Assembly: GCF_012273655.1 (NCBI RefSeq)
Contig: NZ_JAAWWP010000004.1
Coordinates: 186,001-250,000 of the forward strand
Direction: 5' to 3'
Source of the DNA: Streptomyces physcomitrii
Lineage (GTDB): Bacteria > Actinomycetota > Actinomycetes > Streptomycetales > Streptomycetaceae
Length of the DNA: 64,000 nt
Below are positions 35,036-43,245 of this stretch, piece by piece; the stretch's first letter is position 1; every line of letters begins with the position of its first letter. The translations under genes were made by a program, and so were the position numbers. The notes beneath the pieces were generated by a model that made no database searches, was not told where the DNA came from, and was given only the letters and a program-made list of their open reading frames with translations.

Positions 35036-38000
35036 TCAGACCTCCCGGACCTCGAAGGCGTCCAGGACGAACTCGGCCGTGCCGTCCTTGCCGGTCTTGC
35101 GCAGCCCGACCCAGGCCTCGCCCTTCTCGGGGGCGGTGAACTCGTAGCTCAGCGCGGCCGGTTCGGTGGCCACCGGCAGCTTCCTGCGGTCGAGTTCGCG
35201 GGCGCCGGGCTCGTCGACGCCGGTGATCCAGGCGTACTGGTCCGCCTTCTCGTTCTCGTACAGGAAGGAGACCCGGTACCTCCTGCCCGGCTCGAAGCGG
35301 ACGGTGCCCGGCACCGTGCGGTAGACGAGTCCCTCGTTCTCGCCCCGGGACTTCAGGGACTCGCCGCCCTCGATGACGTCGTCGATCGCCTTCCCGTTCC
35401 AGCCGCGCTGGGTGTACGGGGCGTGCTTCTGCGCGATATGGGTGCGCGGGTCGGTGCTGTCCCCGGCGTCGCCCTTGACGAAGGGGCCCCAGCCCTGCGG
35501 CACGTGCTCGAAGTCCTCGAAGACCAGGGCGCCCTCCTTGGCGGACCGCCGCCCGGGCACCACCCGTACCGCGTCGAAGCGGACCCGGGCCGTGCCTTCC
35601 CCGGCGGTCAGGGCGAGTTCGACGGGCCCGCCGCCCTCGGGGACGGTGAACCAGGTGAACAGGCGCTGGAAGCGGGTCTTCTGCTTGCGGTCGGAGGCGA
35701 CGTAGTTCCCGGCCGTGGAGGTCTCGGTGAAGTTGACCGCACGCTCGCCGTCCGCGGTGCGCACCTCCAGGGCCGCCCGGCGCCGCTCCCCCGCCTTCTC
35801 GCCGACCTCGACCTGCACCGAGGCCGCGTAGGTCCCCGGGGCGAGGCGGCCGAGGGTCTGCGAGACGGCCGCCGCGCCGCCCGCGCCGATCACGAGTTCG
35901 TGGTCGCCGCGCTCGCTGCGCACCACCTTCGCCGGGCCCTTCGCGCGCCAGCCGGACAGATCACCGGAGTGGAAGCCCGGGTTGCGCACCGGCGTGTGCT
36001 GGCCCCAGTCGGCCTCGGCGCCCTCGCGGACCCGGCGCGGATGCACCACGTAGGGCTGCTTCGCCTCGGCGTCCAGGGTGACCTTCCCGCCGCGCACCCG
36101 GGCGTCGGTGACATGGACGCGGCCCTGGTCGGTCAGCCGGTAGACGCTGACGGTGGAGCGGTGCGCCCAGCCGCGGGGCAGCTGCCAGGTGCTGCGGCCG
36201 CCCTTCGGGTGGTAGTGGTACAGCTTCTCCGGGTCGGTGGCCCGGCGCGGCTGCCAGGGCAGCAGATAGCTGCCGCCGTCGTAGACGAGGCGGCCGTCGG
36301 TGGTGATCTGCCGGGTGCCGTCCGCGTCGGAGACGACGGTGCGGGTGGCGCCGAAGAAGGTGACCTCGTGCGCGCTCCACTTCTTGATCGGCTGGGCCTG
36401 GAGGTACTTGGCCGGGAGGGCGTCGGTCCAGATGATCTCGTAGAACTCCGCCCAGTCGGTCTTGCCGACCCAGCCCTCGTAGTTGCCCATCCGGCCGTGG
36501 CCGAGCAGCGTCGGCCACTTGTCGGCGAAGACGTCCTTCTGGTGGTGGCGTACGAAGCGGATCAGCTGCGAGTTGAGGCCGCGAGAGGTGTCGGCGCCGT
36601 AGTCGGGCTCATTGGCCCAGTGCGACCAGACCGAGGAGCGCTCCAGGCCGTGGCCCCACTCGGTGGTGACGATCCAGCCCTGCTCGGCGAGGGCCCGCTG
36701 GAGCCGGTCGGAGTTCCAGCCGGACTCGCGGAAGACGTCGATGTAGAGGGTGTTGAGCGCCGGGTCGGTCTGGGCGCGCAGGTCGGCGAAGCGCTTGACG
36801 ATGTCGCCGGAGACCAGATCGCGGCGGGGGTCGATCCGGTAGGACTGGTCCAGCCAGTCCCACTGCTTGTCCTCCTTGTCGACCAGGGTCTCCGAGAAGG
36901 ACTCGGCCACCGGGTACGACTCGGTGGCGTTGACGTGCACCGAGAAGTCGCTGTTCCACCTGCGGCCCTCGCGGACCAGGGCGTTCAGCTCGTCGAGCCC
37001 GCCCGCGCGCTTGTTGTAGTTGCCCGCGTAGTCGGGGTGCGCCGAGTCGTGGCCCTCGGAGGCGTACCCCTTGATCAGGGTGTACTGCCGCAGCCCGTCG
37101 GTGGCCAGGCTGATCCGCTTGACCTCGTCGAGGGTGGCGAGGAAGGGGTTGGTGGCCTGGGAGGCGAAGTTGAAGGGGATGTGGGCGACGACGCGCAGAT
37201 GCTGGTCCTCGGCGCCGCGCGGGGTGACCATCACGTCCCGGAAGGCGATCGCGGCGTCCTGCCAGTCGACCTCGCCGTCGTCGTTGCGGTCCCCGGTGAC
37301 GATCACCGTGGCGTAGGGCAGCGGCTCGGTGGCGTCCACCGGTGAGGTGGCCGCGCGGTGCGTCCACTGGCCGGGGGCGAGCTGGGCCTTCACATAGCCC
37401 TCGGCGCGGACCGTGCTGTGCCACAGCCGCCCGTTCTCCCAGCTGGTCTTCTCGTCGGTCCGGTCCCAGACGGTGTTGGTCTCGAAGGCGCCGCCGAGCC
37501 GGTCGTGGGCGAGGACCGCGTAGGCGCACCCGGCGGGCGCCGCGGCCGGGGTGTCCTTACCGGGCCGTACGAAGGTGTCGCCGCTCTTGGCCTTGTCCAG
37601 CTGCACCTTGGCCGCGAGGAGGGTCGCCCCGGGCTGGTCGCTGCGGACGGAGAGCAGGGCGAGACCGGGGATCTGGAGGGTGCCCACCCGCAGGGCCCCG
37701 GTGTCGGCGATCCGGGTCACCCGCCAGTCGACGCGGCGGCCCTCGACCGAGATGCGGACCTCGATCCGGGTGCCGCCCTCGAAGTCGAGGCGGTAGTCGG
37801 CGTGGTCGCCGCGCAGCCGGGAGCCGACCTTCGGGGTGTGCTCCGCGCCGTCGATCAGGACGGTGGTGACCTCGTCCTCCTGGCCGTGCAGCACGGCGCG
37901 GTCCGCGCGGTCGGTGTAGCTGATGACGCGGGGGAAGCCGGTGGCCACCCGCACCTCCAGCTCCCGGGAGCGGATGACACCGTCCGCGGGCGCCGCGGCG

Positions 38001-38098
38001 GCGGTGCCCCCGAGGCCCCCGAGGGCTACTCCGGCTCCGGCCAGGGCTCCCGCCGCGACCACGGTCCTTCTCCTCGGCGCAAACGTGTCTGACTGCAA
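35036..38098 (-). CDS. Tat-exported endo-alpha-N-acetylgalactosaminidase, GH101 family
   Basis: 1020 aa. The start is TTG 38098 with AGGAGGGT 6 bp before it. MQSDTFAPRRRTVVAAGALAG is a twin-arginine signal with an AAAA cleavage region. The catalytic region (about 150-640) matches GH101, which releases Gal-beta-1,3-GalNAc from mucin-type O-glycans: TNPFLATLDEVKRISLATDG, YTLIKGYASEGHDSAHPDY, then NTLYIDVFRESGWNSDRLQ with Asp454 as candidate nucleophile and VTTEWGHGLERSSVWSHWA with Glu480 as candidate acid/base. C-terminal beta-sandwich modules (about 680-800, and 830-1020 with VFEDFEHVPQGWGPF) resemble carbohydrate-binding domains. Identification of family is good; catalytic residue assignment is tentative because spacing was judged by eye. 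Confidence 0.82.
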   Translation of the reverse strand: MQSDTFAPRRRTVVAAGALAGAGVALGGLGGTAAAAPADGVIRSRELEVRVATGFPRVISYTDRADRAVLHGQEDEVTTVLIDGAEHTPKVGSRLRGDHADYRLDFEGGTRIEVRISVEGRRVDWRVTRIADTGALRVGTLQIPGLALLSVRSDQPGATLLAAKVQLDKAKSGDTFVRPGKDTPAAAPAGCAYAVLAHDRLGGAFETNTVWDRTDEKTSWENGRLWHSTVRAEGYVKAQLAPGQWTHRAATSPVDATEPLPYATVIVTGDRNDDGEVDWQDAAIAFRDVMVTPRGAEDQHLRVVAHIPFNFASQATNPFLATLDEVKRISLATDGLRQYTLIKGYASEGHDSAHPDYAGNYNKRAGGLDELNALVREGRRWNSDFSVHVNATESYPVAESFSETLVDKEDKQWDWLDQSYRIDPRRDLVSGDIVKRFADLRAQTDPALNTLYIDVFRESGWNSDRLQRALAEQGWIVTTEWGHGLERSSVWSHWANEPDYGADTSRGLNSQLIRFVRHHQKDVFADKWPTLLGHGRMGNYEGWVGKTDWAEFYEIIWTDALPAKYLQAQPIKKWSAHEVTFFGATRTVVSDADGTRQITTDGRLVYDGGSYLLPWQPRRATDPEKLYHYHPKGGRSTWQLPRGWAHRSTVSVYRLTDQGRVHVTDARVRGGKVTLDAEAKQPYVVHPRRVREGAEADWGQHTPVRNPGFHSGDLSGWRAKGPAKVVRSERGDHELVIGAGGAAAVSQTLGRLAPGTYAASVQVEVGEKAGERRRAALEVRTADGERAVNFTETSTAGNYVASDRKQKTRFQRLFTWFTVPEGGGPVELALTAGEGTARVRFDAVRVVPGRRSAKEGALVFEDFEHVPQGWGPFVKGDAGDSTDPRTHIAQKHAPYTQRGWNGKAIDDVIEGGESLKSRGENEGLVYRTVPGTVRFEPGRRYRVSFLYENEKADQYAWITGVDEPGARELDRRKLPVATEPAALSYEFTAPEKGEAWVGLRKTGKDGTAEFVLDAFEVREV

Positions 38099-38419
38099 GG
38101 CACACCCTCCTGAGGATCAACTTCCGTGGCCGTAACCATGCTGCTGACCGGCCGGTCAGGCCCATGGACAAAGGAGGCGCAGGTCTTGGACTAACGTCCG
38201 CACCCGCGCGGCGGACCCCGCGGTGAACGGGCGGGGAACGGCACGCGGGCCGGACACGGAACAGGACCCGGAGCGGCACAGCGGCTCCGGGTCCTGCTCG
38301 TCGTACGGGTACTGCGGTGCACCAGTGCTGCGGTGGTGCGTCAGTGCTGCGCGTCCGGTCGAGCGGGTGCTCGGTTCAGCGCGGGCGCCCGCCGGTGGGG
38401 GGACGGTGGTGCTGCCGGG
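38099..38419. other. Intergenic region upstream of the GH101 gene
   Basis: 321 bp without a gene. It contains the terminator of the trypsin gene (38262-38296), degenerate GGTGC/CAGTGCTGCGG short repeats near 38310-38350, and the GH101 promoter region, in which no clear -10/-35 pair is visible. A GACCGGCCGGTCAGGCC segment near 38145-38160 contains the dyad GACCGGCCGGTC, a possible operator. Confidence 0.4.
38262..38296 (-). terminator. Perfect 13-bp hairpin after the trypsin gene
   Basis: CAGGACCCGGAGC (38262-38274) and GCTCCGGGTCCTG (38284-38296) with a 9-nt loop, about 125 bp beyond the trypsin stop codon on the minus strand. Confidence 0.7.
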
Positions 38420-39295
<876 letters not shown>

Positions 39296-39412
39296 TTATG
39301 GGGATGCGCGTCACCAAACGACAAGAGGGCAAAAACCAGCCAGCGGCCGGAAAGCGCTCTCGGATACCGTCCGAAAACGGGACGGCTTCGACTCCTGACC
39401 GGGGGTGTGTGC

Positions 39413-40294
39413 ATGGCGGACAGCGGACCGGTGACTCGCGGTTTTCCGCATCTGGACACCGTCCACGCGGCACTGACCGCGCTGTATCGGCGACTTTCGG
39501 CCAGCGGGGTCCAGGCTTTCGGCCTGAGCGTCCCGCCCTCGGACGTGGCCTTCGACGAGGAGGAGGACCTGCACCACGGCGCGCAGCGGATCGCGGGCGC
39601 GCTGGTGCGGCACTACCGGCTGCCGGACGCCCGCGCCGTGGTGAGCTTCCGGGAGATGACCCACGCCGCCACCGTCGAACCGACCGCGGGGCCCGAGTAC
39701 TTCATCGAGCTGAACAACCGCTTCCGCGGCCACCGCAGGGACATCGGCGCCGCCCTCGCGCACGAGATCGCGCATGTCCTGCTGCACCGCCTGGACCTGT
39801 CCTTCCCCGGCACCCGGGACAACGAGATCCTCACCGACACCGTGACCGCCTACCTCGGCGCGGGCTGGCTGCTGCTCGACGCCTTCCGCGCGGACGCCCT
39901 CTCCTCGCAGAAGCTCGGCTACCTCACCCCCGAGGAGTTCGGCTACGTACTGGCCCTGCGCGCCCGGCACTTCGGCGAGGACCCCGCGCCCTGGTTCACC
40001 AGCCCCCAGGCGTACCCGGCCTACCAGGAGGGCCTGGCCCTGGCCCGGCACGAGGGACGCCGCCCCCCGCTCGCGGCAGCGGCCTGGGCCGATCGCCGCC
40101 GCTACGCCAGGGACCGCCGCCTGGCCCGGGCGGGCGACCCGCTCACCACCGCCCCCTACCGCTTCGAGGGCCTCGGCCCCGCCTCGGTCTCCTTCGCCTG
40201 CCCGGCCTGCTTCCAGCGGATCCGGGTGCCGGTACGGGGCAGGCTGCGCGCCCGGTGCTCCCTGTGCGGCACGGTGCACGACTGCGAGACCTGA
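39413..40294 (+). CDS. ImmA/IrrE-type zinc metallopeptidase with C-terminal zinc ribbon
   Basis: 293 aa. ATG 39413 (MADSGPVTRGFPHLDTV) is most likely; a GTG two codons upstream is an alternative. The central domain has the M78/ImmA pattern: FIELNNRFRGHRRDIGAALA followed by the zinc site HEIAHVLLH (His117, His121) and a downstream Glu in RDNEILTDTVTAYLGAGWLLL. The last 35 residues form a probable zinc ribbon, FACPACFQRIRVPVRG and ARCSLCGTVHDC. Family members cleave repressors (ImmA of ICEBs1, IrrE of Deinococcus). No helix-turn-helix is fused and no phage-type repressor lies next to it, so the target is unknown. Confidence 0.82.
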   Translation: MADSGPVTRGFPHLDTVHAALTALYRRLSASGVQAFGLSVPPSDVAFDEEEDLHHGAQRIAGALVRHYRLPDARAVVSFREMTHAATVEPTAGPEYFIELNNRFRGHRRDIGAALAHEIAHVLLHRLDLSFPGTRDNEILTDTVTAYLGAGWLLLDAFRADALSSQKLGYLTPEEFGYVLALRARHFGEDPAPWFTSPQAYPAYQEGLALARHEGRRPPLAAAAWADRRRYARDRRLARAGDPLTTAPYRFEGLGPASVSFACPACFQRIRVPVRGRLRARCSLCGTVHDCET

Positions 40295-40351
40295 CCGCGG
40301 CGGCGCTCACCGGACCGGGCGGCGTCGCTCACCCGCCCAGGGCGCCGCGGG

Positions 40352-40873
40352 TCACTCCCCGCGGGTGGCGCCGCCGCGCTCCAGCTGCCGCTTGAGCGTC
40401 GCGAGAGTGTGCCGGATGTTGCCCCGCTGGAAGTCGGCGAAGACCTTGCCGCGGGTGACCGCCTTGTCGAAGCCGTTGGCGAGGAAATCCGGCCAGGAGC
40501 GGCGGTCGTCGGTCCAGGTCTCGGTCACCTGGGTGCCGCCGTCCACCGCCTCGAAGCGGTACTCCCAGCTCGCGATCCTGGAGGGCAGCGCGAGGCGCCG
40601 GGGCCCGAACGCCCGCACCCGGAAGGCGAACCGCTCCCCCGGCTCGGCGGCGGTGACCACGCACTGGGTCGTCCACTTCACGCCACCGCGCTTGTTGTGC
40701 CCGGCGAAACGCAGCCCGACCCTGGTCCCCTGGCCCCATCCCTCGCCCAGCGTGGCGCCCTGGTTCTCCGGGCTCCAGCTCGCCATCCGGCGCGGATCGC
40801 TGATCTGCTCGTAGACCTCCCCCGGGTCGAGGGCGATGACGATGCTGTCCGAGACGGTGAAGGTACGCGGCAT
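40352..40873 (-). CDS. SRPBCC (START-like) family protein
   Basis: 173 aa from ATG 40873, preceded by GGAGCC. The helix-grip fold of polyketide-cyclase/START-like proteins is clear: FTVSDSIVIALDPGEVYEQISD, PRRMASWSPENQGATLGE, TQVTETWTDDRRSWPDF, and a long C-terminal helix GNIRHTLATLKRQLERG. Such proteins bind hydrophobic ligands; close relatives in streptomycetes are annotated only by fold. Convergent with the metallopeptidase gene at 58 bp, and divergent from the rhomboid gene. Confidence 0.82.
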   Translation of the reverse strand: MPRTFTVSDSIVIALDPGEVYEQISDPRRMASWSPENQGATLGEGWGQGTRVGLRFAGHNKRGGVKWTTQCVVTAAEPGERFAFRVRAFGPRRLALPSRIASWEYRFEAVDGGTQVTETWTDDRRSWPDFLANGFDKAVTRGKVFADFQRGNIRHTLATLKRQLERGGATRGE

Positions 40874-41331
40874 GTGCGGGGCTCCGATCGTAGGCTGCCG
40901 ACGTTAGACGGCGGCCCCCACCAGGGGGGAGAGCGGAACGGCGAGAGTCACATCACGGAGTACGGCCAAGGCACGCGGGCACCCTGCTCACGCGGGCACC
41001 CTGCTGAGGGACGTCGGCCCCCAGGACCCGGACACCCGCGTACGGATGCGCCGCGCTCCGCCGATGACGACCCACCGCGGCGGCCAAGCCGCCCCGGGAG
41101 CGGGTGGAGGCGGGTGGAGAGCGGAATGCCCGGGGCGGCAGAGGCGCAGCCGGGACGGCGGCCCGGTCCGGCCGTCTCCACCCGTCCACTCCACCCGGCC
41201 CGGCAGCGGGAGTTCGGCCCCACTCATCCCGTTCGCTACATTGTTCGCCGCGCCGCCCCACCGGCTCCCGGCCCTGCCCGCCCCCGCGAGGCGCAGCGCC
41301 CGTCCCGTCCCCGACCCCCGAGGAGCCGCGC
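40874..41331. other. Divergent promoter region, SRPBCC and rhomboid genes
   Basis: 458 bp with no convincing gene on either strand. It contains an exact 17-bp tandem duplication (40972-41005). The part next to the rhomboid gene includes CATTGTTCG near 41241, an AT-richer spot that may belong to its promoter. Confidence 0.4.
40972..41005. repeat. Exact 17-bp tandem duplication
   Basis: CACGCGGGCACCCTGCT occurs twice without spacer (40972-40988, 40989-41005) in the divergent spacer. Possible duplicated regulatory site. Confidence 0.85.
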
Positions 41332-42249
41332 GTGGATGCCGCAGTCTCCACCTGCTTCCGCCACCCCGAGGTGGAGACCCCTGTCCACTGTGCCCGGTGC
41401 CGGCGGCCCGTCTGCCCGGACTGCGTACGGGAGGCCGCGGACGGCCCCCGGTGCGTGGAGTGCTCCGCCGAGGGCGAGGGGGCGGCACAGCGGCAGCCGG
41501 GTACCGCCTTCGGAGGCGGCGCCCTTCCCGTGGCCGTGGTCACCTACGCGCTGATCGGGCTCAATCTGCTCTGCTTCCTCGGCGAGTTGCTGCGCCCGGA
41601 GATCCTGGACCAGTTCGGGATGCTCGGCGCGGGCATGCGGGGCCCGGACGGGGAGCACTATGTGCACCAGGACCCGGTACCGCCCGGCTTCACGGCGGAG
41701 GGCGTGGTCGCGGGCGAGTGGTACCGGCTGCTGACCGGGGCCTTTCTGCACCTCTCCCCCACCGAGGGCCTCTTCGGGATCCTGCACATCGGGCTGAACA
41801 TGTTCTCGCTGTGGAACATCGGCCGGGTGGTGGAGCTCCAGCTCGGCCGGGTCCGCTACCTCGCCCTGTATCTGCTCTCCGCCCTCGGCAGCTCGGTGCT
41901 GGTGCTGCTGCTCGCCCCGGACACCGACACGGTGGGCGCCTCGGGCGCGATCTTCGGCCTCGGCGCCGCCTGCTACGTGGTGGGCCGCCGCCTCGGCGCA
42001 CCCCGCGAGGCGGTGAACCGGATGCTCGGCGGACTCCTGGTGTGGATGCTGGTCTCCGCCGGATTCGCCTCCTGGCAGGGGCACTTGGGCGGGCTGCTGA
42101 CCGGCGCCCTGGTCGCGGCCGCCTTCGCCTGGGCGCCGCGCGCCCGCCGTCTCCCGGTCCAGGGCGCGGCCTGCGCGAGCGTCCTCCTCGTCCTCCTCGT
42201 CCTGGCCGCCGTGAAGGTGTCCTCGCTGACCGGGTCGGGTGCCGCGTGA
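41332..42249 (+). CDS. Rhomboid intramembrane serine protease with N-terminal zinc finger
   Basis: 305 aa. GTG 41332 follows CGAGGAGCC. Residues 1-40 hold a B-box-like zinc finger, CFRHPEVETPVHCARCRRPV then CPDCV and CVEC. The rhomboid domain follows: HIGLNMFSLWNIGRVVE (the HxxxN motif), the nucleophile Ser in VGASGAIFGLGAA, and the catalytic His in WQGHLGGLLTGAL. Six membrane helices are expected, plus a final hydrophobic helix. It cuts transmembrane segments of other proteins within the membrane. The stop codon overlaps the start of the chitosanase gene (GTGA), a coupling that makes the chitosanase an attractive candidate substrate. Confidence 0.92.
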   Translation: MDAAVSTCFRHPEVETPVHCARCRRPVCPDCVREAADGPRCVECSAEGEGAAQRQPGTAFGGGALPVAVVTYALIGLNLLCFLGELLRPEILDQFGMLGAGMRGPDGEHYVHQDPVPPGFTAEGVVAGEWYRLLTGAFLHLSPTEGLFGILHIGLNMFSLWNIGRVVELQLGRVRYLALYLLSALGSSVLVLLLAPDTDTVGASGAIFGLGAACYVVGRRLGAPREAVNRMLGGLLVWMLVSAGFASWQGHLGGLLTGALVAAAFAWAPRARRLPVQGAACASVLLVLLVLAAVKVSSLTGSGAA

Positions 42250-43121
42250 GGCGCACCGGCTGGGCCCTGTTCGCGGTGGCGCCCGTGGCGACGGCGCTGG
42301 TTTTCCTCTTCACCCCGGGCTCCGAGGAAGGCGGCTCGGGCGGCTCGGACGGCGGCGCGCACTCCGCCGCCGCCGAACGCGCCCGGGACGACGCCCAGAT
42401 CGCCAAGCTGCCGCCCGGGCTCGCGGCGCCCGCCAAGAAGGAGATCGCCCAGCAGCTGGTGGCCAGCGCGGAGAACTCCACCCTCGACTGGCGCGGCCAG
42501 TACGGCTATATCGAGGACATCGGCGACGGCCGCGGCTACACCGCCGGGATCATCGGCTTCTGCAGCGGCACCCACGATCTGCTCACCCTGGTCGCGCGCT
42601 ACAGCGAGGACCACCCCGGCAACCGGCTCGCCCGCTTCCTGCCCGCCCTGCGCGCGGTCGACGGCAGCGACGCGCACACCGGCCTCGGCCCCGCCTTCAC
42701 CGCGGCCTGGCGCGCGGAGGCCGCCCGCCCCGCCTTCCGCGCCGCCCAGGACGCCGAACGCGACCGCGTCTACTTCGAGCCCGCCGTCCGGCTGGCCAAA
42801 CTCGACGGCCTCGGCACGCTGGGCCAGTTCGCCTACTACGACGCCATGGTGCTGCACGGCCCCGGCACCGGCCCGGACGGCTTCTACGGCATCCGCGAGG
42901 CCACCCTGGACGAGACCGACCTCCCCTCCCAGGGCGGCAGCGAGAAGGCCTACCTCGACATCTTCCTCGACAAGCGCCGCGCGGCGATGAGGAAGCACCG
43001 CCCGGACCGCGACACCAGCCGCATCGACACCGCCGAGCGCCAGTTCCTCTACGACGGCAACCTGGAGCTGCGCACGCCGCTGACGTGGCGGGTGTACGGG
43101 GAGGAGTACCGGATTCCCTGA
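42246..43121 (+). CDS. csn: Chitosanase, glycoside hydrolase family 46
   Basis: 291 aa endo-acting chitosanase that hydrolyses partly deacetylated chitin outside the cell. GTG 42246 overlaps the rhomboid stop by 4 bp. The N-terminus MRRTGWALFAVAPVATALVF is hydrophobic but lacks an AxA signal-peptidase site, so it may be an uncleaved anchor. The catalytic domain (from about 62) follows the Streptomyces N174 enzyme: ASAENSTLDWRGQYGYIEDI and GDGRGYTAGIIGFCSGTHD contain the catalytic Glu76 and Asp94 at the expected distance of 18, then LGQFAYYDAMVLHGPG and LDKRRAAMRKHRPDRDTSR. From memory S. coelicolor has a similar chitosanase close to gltD, so this gene is probably ancestral here, unlike the operon downstream. 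Confidence 0.93.
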   Translation: MRRTGWALFAVAPVATALVFLFTPGSEEGGSGGSDGGAHSAAAERARDDAQIAKLPPGLAAPAKKEIAQQLVASAENSTLDWRGQYGYIEDIGDGRGYTAGIIGFCSGTHDLLTLVARYSEDHPGNRLARFLPALRAVDGSDAHTGLGPAFTAAWRAEAARPAFRAAQDAERDRVYFEPAVRLAKLDGLGTLGQFAYYDAMVLHGPGTGPDGFYGIREATLDETDLPSQGGSEKAYLDIFLDKRRAAMRKHRPDRDTSRIDTAERQFLYDGNLELRTPLTWRVYGEEYRIP

Positions 43122-43245
43122 CCCGGCGGGACAGGGCCGCGCCGAGTGGCCGAACGGCACCCCCTCTGGCCCCAACTCCCCTTTCCCGCACCGGACTTCT
43201 GGGATGATGTCCGCCTGTTTCTGGGCGGGCTGGGAGGCGGTGCGG

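Noticed and set aside
35006-37345. 779-codon plus-strand frame opposite GH101
   Set aside because: Composition (Leu/Gly/Asp/Ala, HHxx-rich) is the typical complement artefact of GC-rich genes; the opposite strand encodes a clear Tat-exported hydrolase.
43204-43245. Upstream ATG codons (43204, 43207) for the caspase-ATPase gene
   Set aside because: No ribosome site precedes them, whereas ATG 43246 has GGGAGG at proper spacing and leads directly into the caspase domain.
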